From: Sycobia sp. Sy_11
Lineage: Eukaryota > Arthropoda > Insecta > Hymenoptera > Epichrysomallidae
Length of the DNA: 64,000 bases
NCBI GenBank assembly: GCA_018907035.1
Contig: JACCIC010000029.1
Span: forward strand, 2,824,001 to 2,888,000
Direction: 5' to 3'
Shown here in pieces: positions 1-12,763 of this stretch. How positions within the stretch are numbered: position 1 is the first letter of the stretch; every line of letters begins with the position of its first letter. The notes beneath the pieces were generated by a model. It did not search any database, was not told the DNA's origin, and worked only from the letters and a program-made list of their open reading frames with translations. A program made the position numbers and the translations under genes.

Positions 1-316
1 GATATAATTATGACGTCTGCGCGGATGTGGCTGTGTTTGAAATTCTATTAAAATCGATTGGAAATATGAAATAATTTTGCCCCCTATTCCTCAAGCGACC
101 ATCCCTCGAACTGTTTATAGAAATAGCGTCCGAATAATCCTGCGCCCGTCTATATGCAATTTTGTCATCTTGATCATAAATACACCCCTCCCCCTATTCC
201 TCCACGCTCCCCCGCTCTCTCTCTCTCTCTCTCTCTCTCTAATCGTCATACTCACCCTCTTTGCACACAGAGACACACCGACATTCGCCGGATCTACGCG
301 CGCGCGAAAGACTTAC

Positions 317-461
317 GGGCGTAGACGAGGGGCAGCTCGCTCGCGGCGCCGTCGCTGGCCTGGGGCTTGGCGTACTCGAAGGTGGCGAGAAGACCGCAGA
401 GCAGGAAGCCCTGGACGAACAGCAGGCTTATCGCGTGGGCCAGCCTCCGGGTGCGGTTCAT
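317..461 (-). CDS. Candidate first coding exon with signal peptide (secreted isoform)
   Basis: On the minus strand an ATG at 461-459 opens a 48-codon frame. It ends in one extra base (phase 1) at a strong donor (GTAAGT, 316-311). The peptide starts MNRTRRLAHA, a basic n-region, followed by a hydrophobic core ISLLFVQGFLLCGLLATF and a polar stretch after EYAKPQAS, which is a classic secretory signal peptide. Codons are GC3-rich, unlike the surrounding DNA. The gene must continue left of base 1. The end phase equals that of exons 7500-7635 and 3972-4046, so all three could join the same downstream exon. An alternative is an internal exon: a weak acceptor (GTAG) 14 bases upstream of the ATG would keep the frame, but its pyrimidine tract is poor. 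I do not recognise the family. Confidence 0.6.
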
Positions 462-633
462 GGTTTTTTGCGGCGCTACGCGGCGCGCGGCGATCGGGGA
501 ACCCCACCACCTTTATCCCCGTACAAGAGGCAGAGAGCGAGAGAGGGGGGGCGAGGGAATAAAGGAGCTCGTTGCGAATTCTTTTGTTAAGCTCGCTCGC
601 GCACCAGAGTTTGCATTTGAAAGCTTTCTCTCA

Positions 634-703
<70 letters not shown>

Positions 704-860
704 TATAGTCTCTACGAAAGCGGCGCTTTTTTTCTTTTTCGAGGTCCGATTGTGTGTGCGTGCGTTTTGCTCCGCGGGTTATTTGGGCGAACGAATAAGG
801 CGCGAGTATTATTGGGCTAGAGGGAGGTGGGGGATTGCGGTCGTTCTGTATACATTGGCG
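462..860 (-). promoter_or_regulatory. GC-rich 5' flank of the signal-peptide exon
   Basis: This is the sequence immediately upstream, on the minus strand, of the ATG at 461. It is CpG-rich from 462 to about 600, then holds a long CT/GA array (about 625-701) and a second GC-rich patch to about 860. Hymenopteran promoters often sit in CpG-dense sequence and GA repeats can bind GAGA-type factors. Promoter function is inferred from position; no clear TATA box or initiator was identified. Confidence 0.3.
625..701. repeat. CT/GA microsatellite
   Basis: Nearly pure (TC)n of about 75 bp. It produces several spurious overlapping open frames on both strands. Confidence 0.95.
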
Positions 861-1076
861 CGCAATTGGGTGATTCAATTGTTACGCTTTAGTATATATA
901 TATATATATATATATACAGATCGTGCAGGAGGATGTATATAATCAGTGCTGATAAGGGGAAGTCGGTGCGAGTGAGGACGAAGCGCGGCTTTGTTTAAAT
1001 AACTAGCTGGCGTGGAAATCGGCCGCGAATAATAGAATGGAGATATGTTTCAAGCTTTGAGGGAGTTACAGTGGAA

Positions 1077-1078
<2 letters not shown>

Positions 1079-1131
<53 letters not shown>
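1079..1131. repeat. TA microsatellite
   Basis: Perfect (TA)n of about 52 bp in non-coding DNA between exons 317-461 and 3972-4046. Confidence 0.95.
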
Positions 1132-1133
<2 letters not shown>

Positions 1134-3971
1134 GAAACTAATATAAGTACGGAACTAAGCTAAATCTAGTTTATGTTTCATATAGTTTTTCAGTTTATAA
1201 GTGCTTCTACTGATGAAGAAATATACATAAATTTGTATTAAATTATGAAATGATTGATCTTTAGATCTATATGAATGTTTCTAAATTAATTTAAATTAAT
1301 CACAAGTCTTTTAAAGAGCATAATACATCATTGCGTCAAATCTAATCTATCCATCGAACAATATCTGTATAGGTTACTTTTTGTTATTATTAAAAATTTA
1401 TTGCACAGAAATTATTTGTATTTTATTGAAATGGAGAAACATTTTTTTTAGAAATTTTTCCCCATTTAAAATTATAATAGAAGCAGAGACCATATAAAAT
1501 CGTTAAAAGCGATACGTTCGTATTACTGCCAAAAGACTACCAATAAAAAAATCGAAGCTCCATTGGTGAATAAATTAAAAAATTAACTGTGATTAAATTA
1601 ATCAATTAACAGTAATTTTTTTTCTATACCAAATAAAATAAAAATTAAGAATATTAGACAGCTATGTTGTTATCGAAATTTGGGTCATATAAAAACAAAA
1701 TAATAATGCACACAATGCTCTTGGATCTTGCAGTATTATCCTTATAACTTGAAAATGCTTCTGATGTTATAAATTAAAATTTATGATAATCATTTGTAAG
1801 CCACGTAAATGTTAATTTTCCAATGGAGAGGATACTGGAGAACTTTTATTACAGAGAATTCATAGATGTAATAGAAATATACGAGTTTTTTTGTTACATT
1901 TTCTTTCAGCGAGTTCTTTAATAAACTATAAAATACTCTATGAATATTCAAAAATTAAAATTTCTAGCACTTTCTTTTGTTACTAGATACGAATATATTT
2001 ATTAAGCTTGTCTAATCAAACTGATTCCCATCGAAGATTACGTATTCTGTGAGTTTAATTGAAGAACACGCAGCACTGAAACGAGATAGAGATGGCCCAA
2101 ATAAGTATGCAATATGGAGTAAACATATTCTTTCGGAAAATAATCTATAATGGTTTTCATAACGATGCGTTTAAAATGGAAATGAGGGTTTTCTCGTTTT
2201 CTCCTAGCGAAACTCGATTTTGACCACTGTTGATACTGTTCGTATTGTTTTTTCTTGTCCTCAATTTGTATGTAAGGCAATAATAGTAGAAATAAAAAGT
2301 TAAATCACGTCGAACTTTAGAGTTTAAATACGAAGCTATGAATAAATTTTTTATACAAAACAACTAGTTGGAAAATTTTATGTACAAAAGATGCAATCCA
2401 CCTTATTATCTGAGATTGATTGCCAACTGAACAGATGTCAGATGTTATACATTACAGATGTTATATATATATATATATATAAGACATCGACCTTAAAATA
2501 ACCTTAAAGATCTTGGTCACGATTTGGACCAAGATTACCATCGAACAGCTAGGGAAAAATCTTATATAGGAGCTTATAAAAGATGGTTCTGCGTACAAGT
2601 CTCGGTACAAGTTATACGTCCTAAGCTAGTTAAGGACTTATAAGGATTCTCGAATTTTTCCAGCACACTGTGAATACATTCGATGTTTTTTATTAATGAA
2701 TGTATATGAAACGAAAAATAAAAAAATAAAAAAATTCTTTTACGAAAAAATAAAATTTAAGTAATAATATTCGGCAAAAACCCGAACATGAGACACCATA
2801 AGCGCACGTATATCATAATTTATTACAAATGTCTGCTATATTGAACATTGTCATATTTTTTTTCTTGAACGACACACTCTCGATTACGGAAGATTTCATA
2901 ATATACTTATTTCAAAATTACATTTGCATTTCAATTTTGACTTATATAGACATTCCAATGAACTTGTAATACGTAATAATACATCGTTTATTCAATCGAT
3001 TTTACCGCACGTTTAAATTTTTTCTATAGTCAGCTACAAAATTATTATTTCCATTTCTAGATTACCGATTGAACTGACGGCTATTTTATAATCTTAATTA
3101 AAGCTCTTATTTAACAACTTCATATATAAATAAGCAAAAGTTTTTCTTTCTCTATAGATAAATTTTAATTCACTACGGGAACGAGCGTATATTTTTTCAA
3201 TTATAATGTTTTTCCGATTGCATTTAAGCTCCGGTCCGCGCGCAGCCGCGGAAGTTGTTCGATATAAATTTATAAATTAAAGCGAGAAATAAAATAAGTA
3301 GATACTGCTTTTAATTCGGTGAGAAATTTAAAATAACTTTTCGCGTTGAACGCGTATTATATACGCGCAAGCTTTTAAACCGGCGGGTATACATTTGTGT
3401 ATTATTATGATATCAACGATAAGCTTTTAAACGTTTAAATTCCTTGATAAACGAGAAATATTATTTTGAAAGGATTTCCATTCGCGGCCGGCTGTAAAAT
3501 TAATCCGTATAATTATTCGAGAGTTTCATAACGTTCGGACCACGCTCGCGAGCTCGTAGAGCTGTTAAAAAAAAGTATTAATACCGGCGCTCGGGGCGAT
3601 TATAATTGCATATCTATCCGCCGATTCATAAAGTGCTTCGTGTTATCTTTTTTCCGAGCTAGGCTTTGAATTCTTCTGGAAATCGGCGGAATTTCAAAAT
3701 TGTACAGCTTTGTCACAATGTACGAGTTTGATGGGCCTGATTAAAAGAATAAAAAATAAATGGAAAATGGTGTCGGCCAAGAGTGCGATAATCTAACGAT
3801 GTATTCGATTATCATGGAAATTGACGAGTCATGTATAAACTAACTGATATTCCTAAATTAAATTAAACGTCGTTATGATCAAATTTAATATTAAAAATGA
3901 TAGGAAAGTAGAATAAAATATTTCAAAATGTACTCTTATTTATGTTCAATACTGAATTGTTTGATACTTAC
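1132..3971. other. AT-rich presumed intron
   Basis: No supported exon, RNA gene or mobile element was found. Short frames at 2038-2363 on the minus strand have no recognisable content. A short TA run lies near 2461-2480. The region is intronic if exon 3972-4046 and the leftward exons belong to one gene. Confidence 0.5.
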
Positions 3972-4046
3972 TTGGATAAACCGGAGGAGGACCATCGCCC
4001 ACGCGTTTATCGACAACTTCTTCGATGCTGCTCGGCGTTGTGGGTG
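3972..4046 (-). CDS. Small internal exon, Pro/Ser/Thr-rich stalk
   Basis: This is a 75-nt exon on the minus strand. The acceptor follows a T-rich tract (TTTTTCAG, with the AG just right of 4046) and the donor is GTAAGT at 3971-3966. Only one frame looks sensible, entering and leaving in phase 1: PTTPSSIEEVVDKRVGDGPP then PVYP. The first codon is completed by the G left over from exon 7500-7635, giving Ala. The length is a multiple of three with symmetric 1-1 phase, so it can be included or skipped without changing the frame. The composition fits an extracellular linker just outside a membrane. Family unknown. Confidence 0.55.
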
Positions 4047-6548
4047 CTGAAAAATATAAAAATTTAGTTGAATCATATAAATATTCTCGCAAGATGCTTT
4101 AATATGCCCTTTGTTTATATTCTAAAGCACCCCCTCCCCCTGTCGAATTTGGCTCGTCAACGTTCTTCGACTTCAACCCCACCAGGCTCATGACTGACCG
4201 TTAATTGTTGATCATCCGTCGAATGAATAATTTCACGTTCCATTCCTTATCGGTAAAACACAACTTGTCCTCGACAAAGGTAAAATTTAGGTGTATAAAA
4301 CTACAATTCCTCCTACGCGATGTCTATTTCAAAATTAAAGAAAAACAAAACTTTTAGGAAAATTTTACTGAAAACGCAGTTGAGCAATGAAAATTTATGA
4401 AAATTGTCAATCCCAGTTCGGTTAGATTTTTAAAATGCCAGGCAAATAATTATAATTGCTCTGAAACGCAGAATTATCGAAAATATTTATATTAATCGTT
4501 ACAAAAAATTTATATATTTATAAAAAAGATGCTATGTATGTGTATATCCCTTGACTTGATATTATATCGCTTGTTATTTAATAATTTTGAAAATAACATC
4601 TATGTGAAGTAAATACCATTAGATCATCTATTGACAGTGCAAGGTAAACTAATTTATTTGTACGTATTGTAAGCAAATTAATTATTGGTTGAAAATTGGT
4701 CGTTTTGACCCAGGGATCAAAGTTACTAATTGCCTCTCTATTTATTCATGTATATATCTACTTGCATATTAGCGTTCGTTGTATTAGGTATAATTACAAA
4801 ATAAAAACAACGCTTAATACATCAAATTTGATAGTGATAGATGATGTGTCGTTTTAGTTTGAAAAGATTATAAGATATAAAAATATAACTGATCAAAATT
4901 GATAAAACGTTGTGTATTAAAAATACAGAAAAATGTTTAATTCTTAACTATTTTATTTGTTTATTTCTTTACTCTAAAGAGTGAAATAAGAATTTTTTTG
5001 ACCTCTGAGAAAAATTACAGAATTTCTATAAAAGAAAAATAGTTCAATATTATTATTTTTCCAGAAGATTTAACGGAAACAAAGAGACAATCCAAATCGC
5101 GGTGCAATAAAACTTCTATTGCTCTTTGTAGAACATAAATTATTTAGATGTACACTTGGATTAAAAGGAAAATTCTATATCTTGTTCTATTTGTATATGC
5201 AGATTTCGCTAAAGCGTTTTGGATAACAGTTAGCGGCGATAAATTTTCCAAAATTGAAATTTCCTTTATCTTCAATGGATTGCCATTGATAAGGGCTGAT
5301 GTATGACTGCATTTTGCTGCAAATTTACCTATATTTTCAATTATTTATACTCGTTGCAGAGAAAATTATATAGTAAACTGGAAGTATTCCGTTTTAATTT
5401 CAATCCTGTATAAATTAAAATTTTATACAATCGAATAATATTCGGTGAGCGTAATTACGTTTATTTATGAAAACAAATAAGTGATTACAATATTTAAGCT
5501 CAACTAATTGTAATATATTTCTTTTCTCTGAGCATTGGTCTGGAATTTAACGCAACGTTTTCTATGTGCATTTTTCATAGATTTCAAAAACAATTTTACC
5601 TCATTGGATGAACGCGCATTTGTATTTACACGAAGGAAGATAAAGTAAACGTCGATTTAGCCACTATTACGTACGGCGAATCATAAGCAGAAATAATAAT
5701 TGCAAAACAGATTTACAAATCCGATTGGTATATCAGTTTTAATTACCAAGTCGCACGCGTGCGTACATCGTAACGGGCGGGCAAACTTTGCGGCTGAAAT
5801 TCGCGTGCCGATTAACCTCTCCCCCCCCCTCCCCACTCCGTCCCGACCCATCATCCCTCGCCCCGAACCCTGCCCTCGTTTTGCGGGATAATTTGCGGTA
5901 ACGGCGAGTCTTTGCTTTTACGATGGTAAACCAATCGCGCCGCGCGCATTGGAATTATAATACATATATAATATAATGTGGATTCTCTGGGGATGGTGGT
6001 TGAGGGGTGGGGCGCTTGCGCGGCATCAAAGAAAATTTTGTGCAAAATGAGTTGATATTACGCGCTCTTCGCGCAAGATCGGCAATTGCATCTGTTGATG
6101 GAAAAATTAACAAAATTACAGTGAACCAATAAAGTTGAGTTTGTTTTTTTTTTATATAGAACGATATATTGAGACTTATTAAAAGTACTTTTACATTTAA
6201 AAAAATAGTTGAATTATAAGGTCCGTGTACCGGATAATGTCGGTATCCATATCAATTTTCCAAAGCACCAGTCGAGTTTTTTCATAATTCAGATTGGCGA
6301 GTGAAAAAAGAAAAATCGTCGAAACACTGAATTTTTTGCATATAAAAACAAATGAGACTGATTAAGTAAACAATATTAATTAAATTTCTTATTCTTATTC
6401 TTTAATCGTTAATTGAGGTTCTTATTCTGCAATGTCTGATTCTAATTGTGCAAACTTAATTCATCTTAATATAAGTCTTCTCAATATTCCGAATTCAAAA
6501 TTGTGCTCACAATGATTATTTTACAGATGTATTGAATTTTTGAAATTG

Positions 6549-6549
<1 letters not shown>

Positions 6550-6599
<50 letters not shown>
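6550..6599. repeat. TA microsatellite
   Basis: Perfect (AT)n of 50 bp followed by a short GA-rich tail. Confidence 0.95.
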
Positions 6600-6601
<2 letters not shown>

Positions 6602-6912
6602 AGAGAAAGAGAGTACGATTTTTGTCAATAATCATAAATAACGTCTAATAACCGATGTTTATAGAGTTTAGATTAGAAATATTCGATGTAGCAAAGTCAC
6701 CATCAGTTAGCTTATTTCGATCTATATTGAAGAAAAAAAAACAGTAAAGTAATAGAGTTTTATAAAAACGATGTTCTTGAGACGATACAATGTTACGAAA
6801 CTCTCGAGCTTTTGTCTAAAAGTATGATTATTTGTCGAAAACTGAAAATATAGAACTTTTTTTAAGTATGGATCATTTCTTGGTATTTGAGAAAAGGCGT
6901 AAAAAATGATTG

Positions 6913-6960
6913 ATTGAATTATATTGAATTATATTGAATTATATTGAATTATATTGAATT
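6913..6960. repeat. 10-bp tandem repeat
   Basis: Four to five tandem copies of the decamer ATATTGAATT, essentially perfect. This is a minisatellite-like array in presumed intron. Confidence 0.9.
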
Positions 6961-7499
6961 TTCAGTATCTGACTTTGCTATTCAAATATTTTTGTTCCCC
7001 TTTAACATTTACACGCTTTAAGACTTATTATACAAATTGCATGTGCTCGATTCTCTCACCATAGCTCTAAAGTATGTACAAGCAATTTAGTAATGTTTAG
7101 TAATGCAATTCGTCGCATACTCGAATTCGTCTAAAAAATATAATTTCACGATAAATATCTTAAGTTTCTTTCTTTTTTTTTTTAACTTTATTCTACAAAT
7201 ATATGAAGTTTCGTTTAAACGCGAATGAGTAATATGGCACTATCGACTAAACACTCATGATGTAATATACGTATAAACAGAAGTAGCCATGAGCACATAA
7301 TGGTCCATTTGCTCGCCTGAAGACCTTTCAAGTCCGTTCTCGGGTTCGACAAACTATATCAACTACATATCAATATACACCGGTATGGTATTTTATATAC
7401 CAGTTTGCATATAATACTACTCCTTCTCTTTCTCTCTCTCTCCCTATATATATAGTCATCCATTAGCCAATTCGCACGGCACCCATCATACAGCCATAC

Positions 7500-7635
7500 C
7501 TGAACGATTCCTCGGCGGGCTGGGCCGCGCGTCCGGCCCGTAAGTCGTCAGGGTTGCCATCAGCACGATGACGACGATCTGTATCAGCAGCAGGAGCATT
7601 GCCTGGTGCTTCTCCTTGCAGCCACCCAGCATCGT
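7500..7635 (-). CDS. Exon encoding a single membrane segment (type II-like anchor)
   Basis: This is a 136-nt minus-strand exon. The acceptor is TGCGCAG, with the AG at 7637-7636, and the donor is GTATGG at 7499-7494. In phase 0 to 1 it reads TMLGGCKEKHQ, then the hydrophobic run AMLLLLIQIVVIVLMATLTT, then YGPDARPSPPRNRS. Third codon positions are strongly G/C in this frame and much less so in the competing open frame, which would read DDAGWLQGEAPGN. A basic, short N-side followed by a roughly 20-residue hydrophobic stretch and a Pro/Arg/Ser-rich tail suggests a type II membrane anchor or an uncleaved signal. It joins in frame to 12198-12278 upstream and 3972-4046 downstream. Family not recognised. 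Confidence 0.6.
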
Positions 7636-8145
7636 CTGCGCAGAGTATAGAAGACAAATCGATAGATAATCGGTAATGCTCGGTAACGGGGAACGTTGAG
7701 AGAAAAAAAATATGTTGAAAAGTTACAGTTTCATCAACGATTAATAGAGCTAAAAGTAATTTTAAATGAACGTCGTATTTTTTAATCATATTATTTCGAC
7801 GAAGAAACGTTCTTGGAAAATTTAATAGTATATTTCTGTTAAATACTCCTGTTTGTTGTTGTCAATTTATAGGATCGATGCGGATTCCAGAGATTTATCG
7901 AAAATATATATTATTTATAATGGTGGAATTTTCGAAAAACGACGAACGGGTTTAAGGTCGCAGATATTCTGAATTAGTAAAGGCATCCTTGTCAAGTACG
8001 ACCTGCTGATATTGATTTAATGCGTTACGGACATGTCACAGGACCAGGTACTACGAACTATACCGAACTTCGGTTTTTCCTCTACGGTACGGAGAATAAA
8101 AAGTAGTTTATTTGTACTGTTAATTTTTGAATTCTTATGGTATGG

Positions 8146-8201
<56 letters not shown>
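8146..8201. repeat. TA microsatellite
   Basis: Perfect (TA)n of about 55 bp. Confidence 0.95.
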
Positions 8202-8419
8202 CAAAAGAAGGATGGATCGTTATTTTTACATCAGACAAGCAGAGAGAATGAGAGGAGGATACAAAAGGGTTAGAGGCTTGGTTAGAGGCTTTGAATATGG
8301 GTGTCTGCGCGCGTGCTTTAGAAACTGCTTTTAAAATTATAACGGATGACTTTTCGTCTGATGCTCCTTTACGTGTGAGAAATTTTAACGTGATAATATT
8401 TGCTAGATTATCCGTGAGA

Positions 8420-8461
8420 GAGAGAGAGAGTGAGAGAGAGAGAGAGAGAGAAGAGAGAGAG

Positions 8462-8541
<80 letters not shown>

Positions 8542-8548
8542 AGAGAGA
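8420..8548. repeat. GA microsatellite, impure
   Basis: About 125 bp of (GA)n with scattered GAA, GGA, GTGA and GATA interruptions, suggesting an older array than the pure ones nearby. Confidence 0.95.
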
Positions 8549-8659
8549 GAGGAGAATCTATGTTACGTTAGAGAATAATTATTATAAATTATTATGATAT
8601 TTTGGAAAAAATTTAAATTGAAGAATGTAATTATAAAATATTAAAGATAAAGATACTGC

Positions 8660-8663
<4 letters not shown>

Positions 8664-8711
<48 letters not shown>
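8664..8711. repeat. TA microsatellite
   Basis: Perfect (AT)n of about 47 bp. Confidence 0.95.
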
Positions 8712-8714
<3 letters not shown>

Positions 8715-11700
8715 CCATTTTTACCTGTGGAAAGTAAAATATTATATGATCGAAGTAATTTTTCTTATAGATTTACATCACATTTACAATTTAATTTAAA
8801 GAATATTTTTTCTTGACATAGAATCCGATTTTTTATTATTGTATAAGAAAAATTACAATACTGTAATAGCTGAAGTTCACATATTGATTTTGAACGTAAT
8901 TAATATTATAACGTTGTTCTGTAGAAATGAAATCGTCCTATAAATTCATTTGTTTTTTTTTTACTTATAAAAGGCGAAAGTCATTCGTTTCACGTGACTA
9001 TTCGCGATTTATCCCTCTTGACTCGCCACTTATAGGCCAGCAGACAAATAACTTTTCTTTAACTTATAATATCCATCACTACTGTAACCTAGCATGTTTT
9101 TTCAGTCGAAATGAATGATGAGACTGCCATTTCTGATGCAATATTATGCGTTGTTGCAGCAGTTTAACTACCGGGAAGCGGTCGACCGTTGCGTTTCTGG
9201 GAAGTTCGTGGAGAAGGGGGGTAGCGCGAAAGATCGTCGGAGCAGCACCGCACTATGGCACGATCCGCGGATTACTTATGCCAGTGGCTACAGCTCCACA
9301 CTAATTTCGAATTTACGATGTCAATATATATATAAGAAGGCAAGCGTGTAACAGAACCTTACTGCTGAATCCTTATCCATGACTTAACCTTAACTTTGAA
9401 CACCTAACGTATTTAATATTTTAATTAAATTGTATTTATAGATAATAGCATGTTTAATAAATAATTTTTTGTTGTTGTTGGAGATGAAAAAAATTAATGT
9501 GTATTCGTCTTAGTAAGCAAATTTAACCACCGAGCAAATTTCGAGCGCACAAGATACCCGACTCCATGTGATTATGATAATTATTCTACGAGTGTGTGTC
9601 TACTGTTTAGGCGCTTTCCATTCTATATAAGCACATACTTCGCGCCTCGTCGTTCACCGACGTTGTTACGAGATCTAGTTTTCGATAGAATATGTAAATT
9701 ATAAAGCTTTTGGTGCGTCTATTTTTGTCCGCGCAGAACGAGAAAAACCGATGGTAACGTTCTCGCGAGGAATGAGCGACGAGCGAACATCACGATTTTC
9801 AAACTTCTCCCGGGAATAAAGATGGATAGTCTTATAGTCTCTCTGTCTCTATCTTATACGGGCACGTTCCCGCGCTGATCCTTACAAAATATGATGGGGC
9901 AAACATCGGCGCGGTAGCAGGAGTTGTAAAATTTCGGCCATTAAAGTCGCATCTGACGTGTGCGGTAAACGTTGCATTTTTATGAAAGTCCGATCTATAG
10001 ATATTTACAAACGACGTCTTTGGAGAAGAAATGCGCGCGCATATCTCTCGCACATTTGTGATTTATCACCTCGGAATTGATATCTACATATACTTTATAG
10101 AGATGTTAAGAGTATACAGGGATCTGTACATATTTTTTATTTTATTTTATATGTTTTCGATAAATTTATCGATGATTACACCGAAGTGATTTTTTTTCCC
10201 TCTACAATTTGGAACAAATATATCAGTCGTTTAGGAATTAGTGCATTTTTATACATCCCATAGCGGGGCATCAAAAAAAAAAAAACGAAGATTGAAGCAA
10301 GAGCTTTTTACGATCACTTTCGGATTTTATGACCGAAAAACAAAAAAAAAAACAAAAAGAAAACCAAGTATATCATGTAGAAATTGCGCGTTCCATCAGA
10401 AGTTATCTTAACAATGTATAAAGCGTGTCTTCTGAATTGCCGTTTTATTATAATATACTTTCTAAAAACGTTATTTTCAAGTTTTTAAATATTTCTGTAA
10501 TAAAAATGGTATTCTATATTAGGATGTTTATGGTTAAATTGGCACGTTAGGAGCTTTAGAAAATAATGGGAAAAGAATGATATACAAGTTATTCTATGAT
10601 ATATATATACACATACGTAGATGCCTTATTGACAAAAGATTCAGGCTTTAAAACTAATAAGGATTACCAATTAACTTATATTGATATATTTAGATGAAAT
10701 CTCATAGGCGTTTTAAATTAACTAAACTATTACAATCCGAACATCCAGTCCTCTTAATAATAAACACATAAACCTTTAACACATAAATTTAATTTTAACA
10801 CATAAACCGTCGCAGAAATACGAAGTAGTCGAGATGCTGGAAAATGAAAAAGCAACGGTGCCGTAATTTTCCAAAGCGTGACGATGTAGAGCGCAATCAA
10901 TTAGCCCGGATCCAGTTTAGAATCTTATAAGTGGTTTATGGCTTTATCGAAAAATTCAAAAATCAATCAAACAACTTCTTCATATCGGAAATTCTTATAA
11001 ATAATTTACAATCGAGCAAAAAATAAATAATACCGTATATACCGTATGGTCTAAGCGAAAAATTTATTTCAAATTTTGAAGAATCCTTATATTTATAGAA
11101 GTCTTCGTATTAAATTCTGTTCGGGGCCTTACTAAAGCTTGCCCTGTAGCGGACGCGTATGTGTATATACCTCAGACTTATTTATTACACTGCGCGATTT
11201 CTGATCGGAGCTGAAATAGAAATCAGAGTGCGAGAAACAGCCATAGGAACAGGTAAGGCTATCTCTCTTATGCTATCTCTCTATCTTCACCTGAAGAAGT
11301 GGTAACAAAAAAGAAAGATAATTTTCCTACTGCGCATTTCTGCAGAATGTGTAAGTACTAAAGCAGATTTCCCAAGTCCCAGAACATCTCCCTCCACTAT
11401 CTTGATAAAATGCAGTATAGATATAATAACAAAAAATTAATACATCATATTTTTTCTTGTGTCAGTGCATATTGCATATATTTATTTTTATCTGAATATT
11501 ATTAAGATAGGTGGTAGATTATAGGTTATTTTATTATTAGTTTCTAGCTGTTTCTAGCTTCATGCGGGGATATTCAGAGCTCTTACACTATTAAATCTGC
11601 ACTTAGTTTTTAGTTGAATCAAGACGAAATAGCGGATATGAAAAAAAAATTGAGTTTATTCAACGAAAGGGAGGCGCTAAAAAATATTAATAGCTGGCAT

Positions 11701-12116
11701 ATTTATCAAATATAGAGCCACCAGACTTTTGACAATATTTTAACAGAGAAATGATTAAATTCTTCATTTTATTGCTAGAGGTCAGAAAATTTATCCTATA
11801 TAGAAGATCGATCAATTACGGTAAGATTAAGCAATTGGTATGCTTATGTAAGAAAAAAAAAATATATTTCGAGTCATGAAGAGGTCGAGAAAATTAAAAA
11901 CATTAAAGAAATTTGTAAATGTTGACAAAATATTTTACGTCACAATAAATAGAAGATAGGTCCATTGGCACAAAGTAAAGGTAGGCTATTAATTTTATTC
12001 TTACATTAAATGCATTTTTGTGTAGACTCCCCCTGTGTTGGCCTTTTTCCTATTTAGCATATATTATCACTATCAATTGAATATTCTTATTGTACGGTTA
12101 TATTTTATAATTAATC

Positions 12117-12118
<2 letters not shown>

Positions 12119-12160
<42 letters not shown>
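12119..12160. repeat. TA microsatellite
   Basis: Perfect (AT)n of about 42 bp, followed by ACATACATAT. Confidence 0.95.
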
Positions 12161-12165
<5 letters not shown>

Positions 12166-12197
12166 CATATAAAATTTTGTTTAATTAGAAAACTCAC

Positions 12198-12278
12198 CGC
12201 TGAATCGTCTATTCGATCGTGGAGTGCGGCTAATGCGTAAACGTGTTCTCCACGATTGCTATATATACACATCAACGT
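12198..12278 (-). CDS. Upstream coding exon, cytoplasmic N-terminus
   Basis: This is a minus-strand exon ending at a good donor (GCG followed by GTGAGT, 12197-12192) in phase 0, which fits exon 7500-7635. An ATG at 12272-12270 opens MCIYSNRGEHVYALAALHDR then IDDSA. It can be read as the first coding exon, with an in-frame TAG shortly upstream. It can also be read as an internal exon from an acceptor (CATAG, AG at 12280-12279) preceded by a C-rich pyrimidine tract. In that case it enters in phase 0 and reads TLMCIYSN. The peptide is polar, as expected for the cytoplasmic side of the membrane segment in the next exon. The GC-rich island to its right is a plausible promoter. Family unknown. Confidence 0.42.
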
Positions 12279-12279
12279 C

Positions 12280-12732
12280 TATGTATGCATGGGGGAGGGG
12301 GGGGGGTTCGTAGTGCAAATAACGGGAGCACGCGAGTGGAGCTGACGATTCCCGATGAATCTTTTAAAAATCGCCCGCCCTCTTCGGAGCGCCCGGAGAC
12401 TGGCGGGGCACGGGGATGATTGAGAAGTGAAAAAAAGCCCGCAGAGACAGGGACGCGCGCATCCTGTCATGGACGTGTTCAATAACCGCTAAATATTCCA
12501 TAAGTTTCTTCGTGTAAAATCCGCTTATACACACGCGCGCGCGCGTGCACGCACACACACACACACACATACACCTGTTCAAACTAATGGGAAAGTCGTA
12601 TTACCGACCGGTCGGACTTCATCTCCTCCCACTTCTTACGAGCCGGGGGAAATGGGGAAAGAGGAAAAAATAGATTGATGCAGGAGGAAATGGGCGAAAG
12701 GGAGAGGGCGAGGGAGAGAGATAGATAGAGGG

Positions 12733-12763
<31 letters not shown>

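Larger units (their letters stand above)
4047..7499. other. Presumed intron, AT-rich
   Basis: It contains a C-rich patch at 5820-5870, a GC-rich patch at about 5900-6070, a TA array (6550-6599) and a 10-bp tandem repeat (6913-6960). I see no coding exon or mobile element. Confidence 0.45.
7636..12197. other. Presumed intron
   Basis: Holds TA arrays (8146-8201, 8664-8711) and a long impure GA array (about 8420-8548). A GC-richer patch around 9110-9300 has an open plus-strand frame but no recognisable protein content. A good plus-strand donor (ACAGGTAAGG near 11253) follows a short open stretch, but no matching acceptor or family is apparent. Confidence 0.4.

Noticed and set aside
7463..7789. 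108-codon minus-strand frame over the membrane-segment exon
   Set aside because: It is the competing frame. The hydrophobic frame has much better GC3 bias and fits the splice phases of its neighbours.
11160..11260. Plus-strand stretch ending at ACAGGTAAGG
   Set aside because: A good donor, but no acceptor and only a short open frame with no recognisable content.
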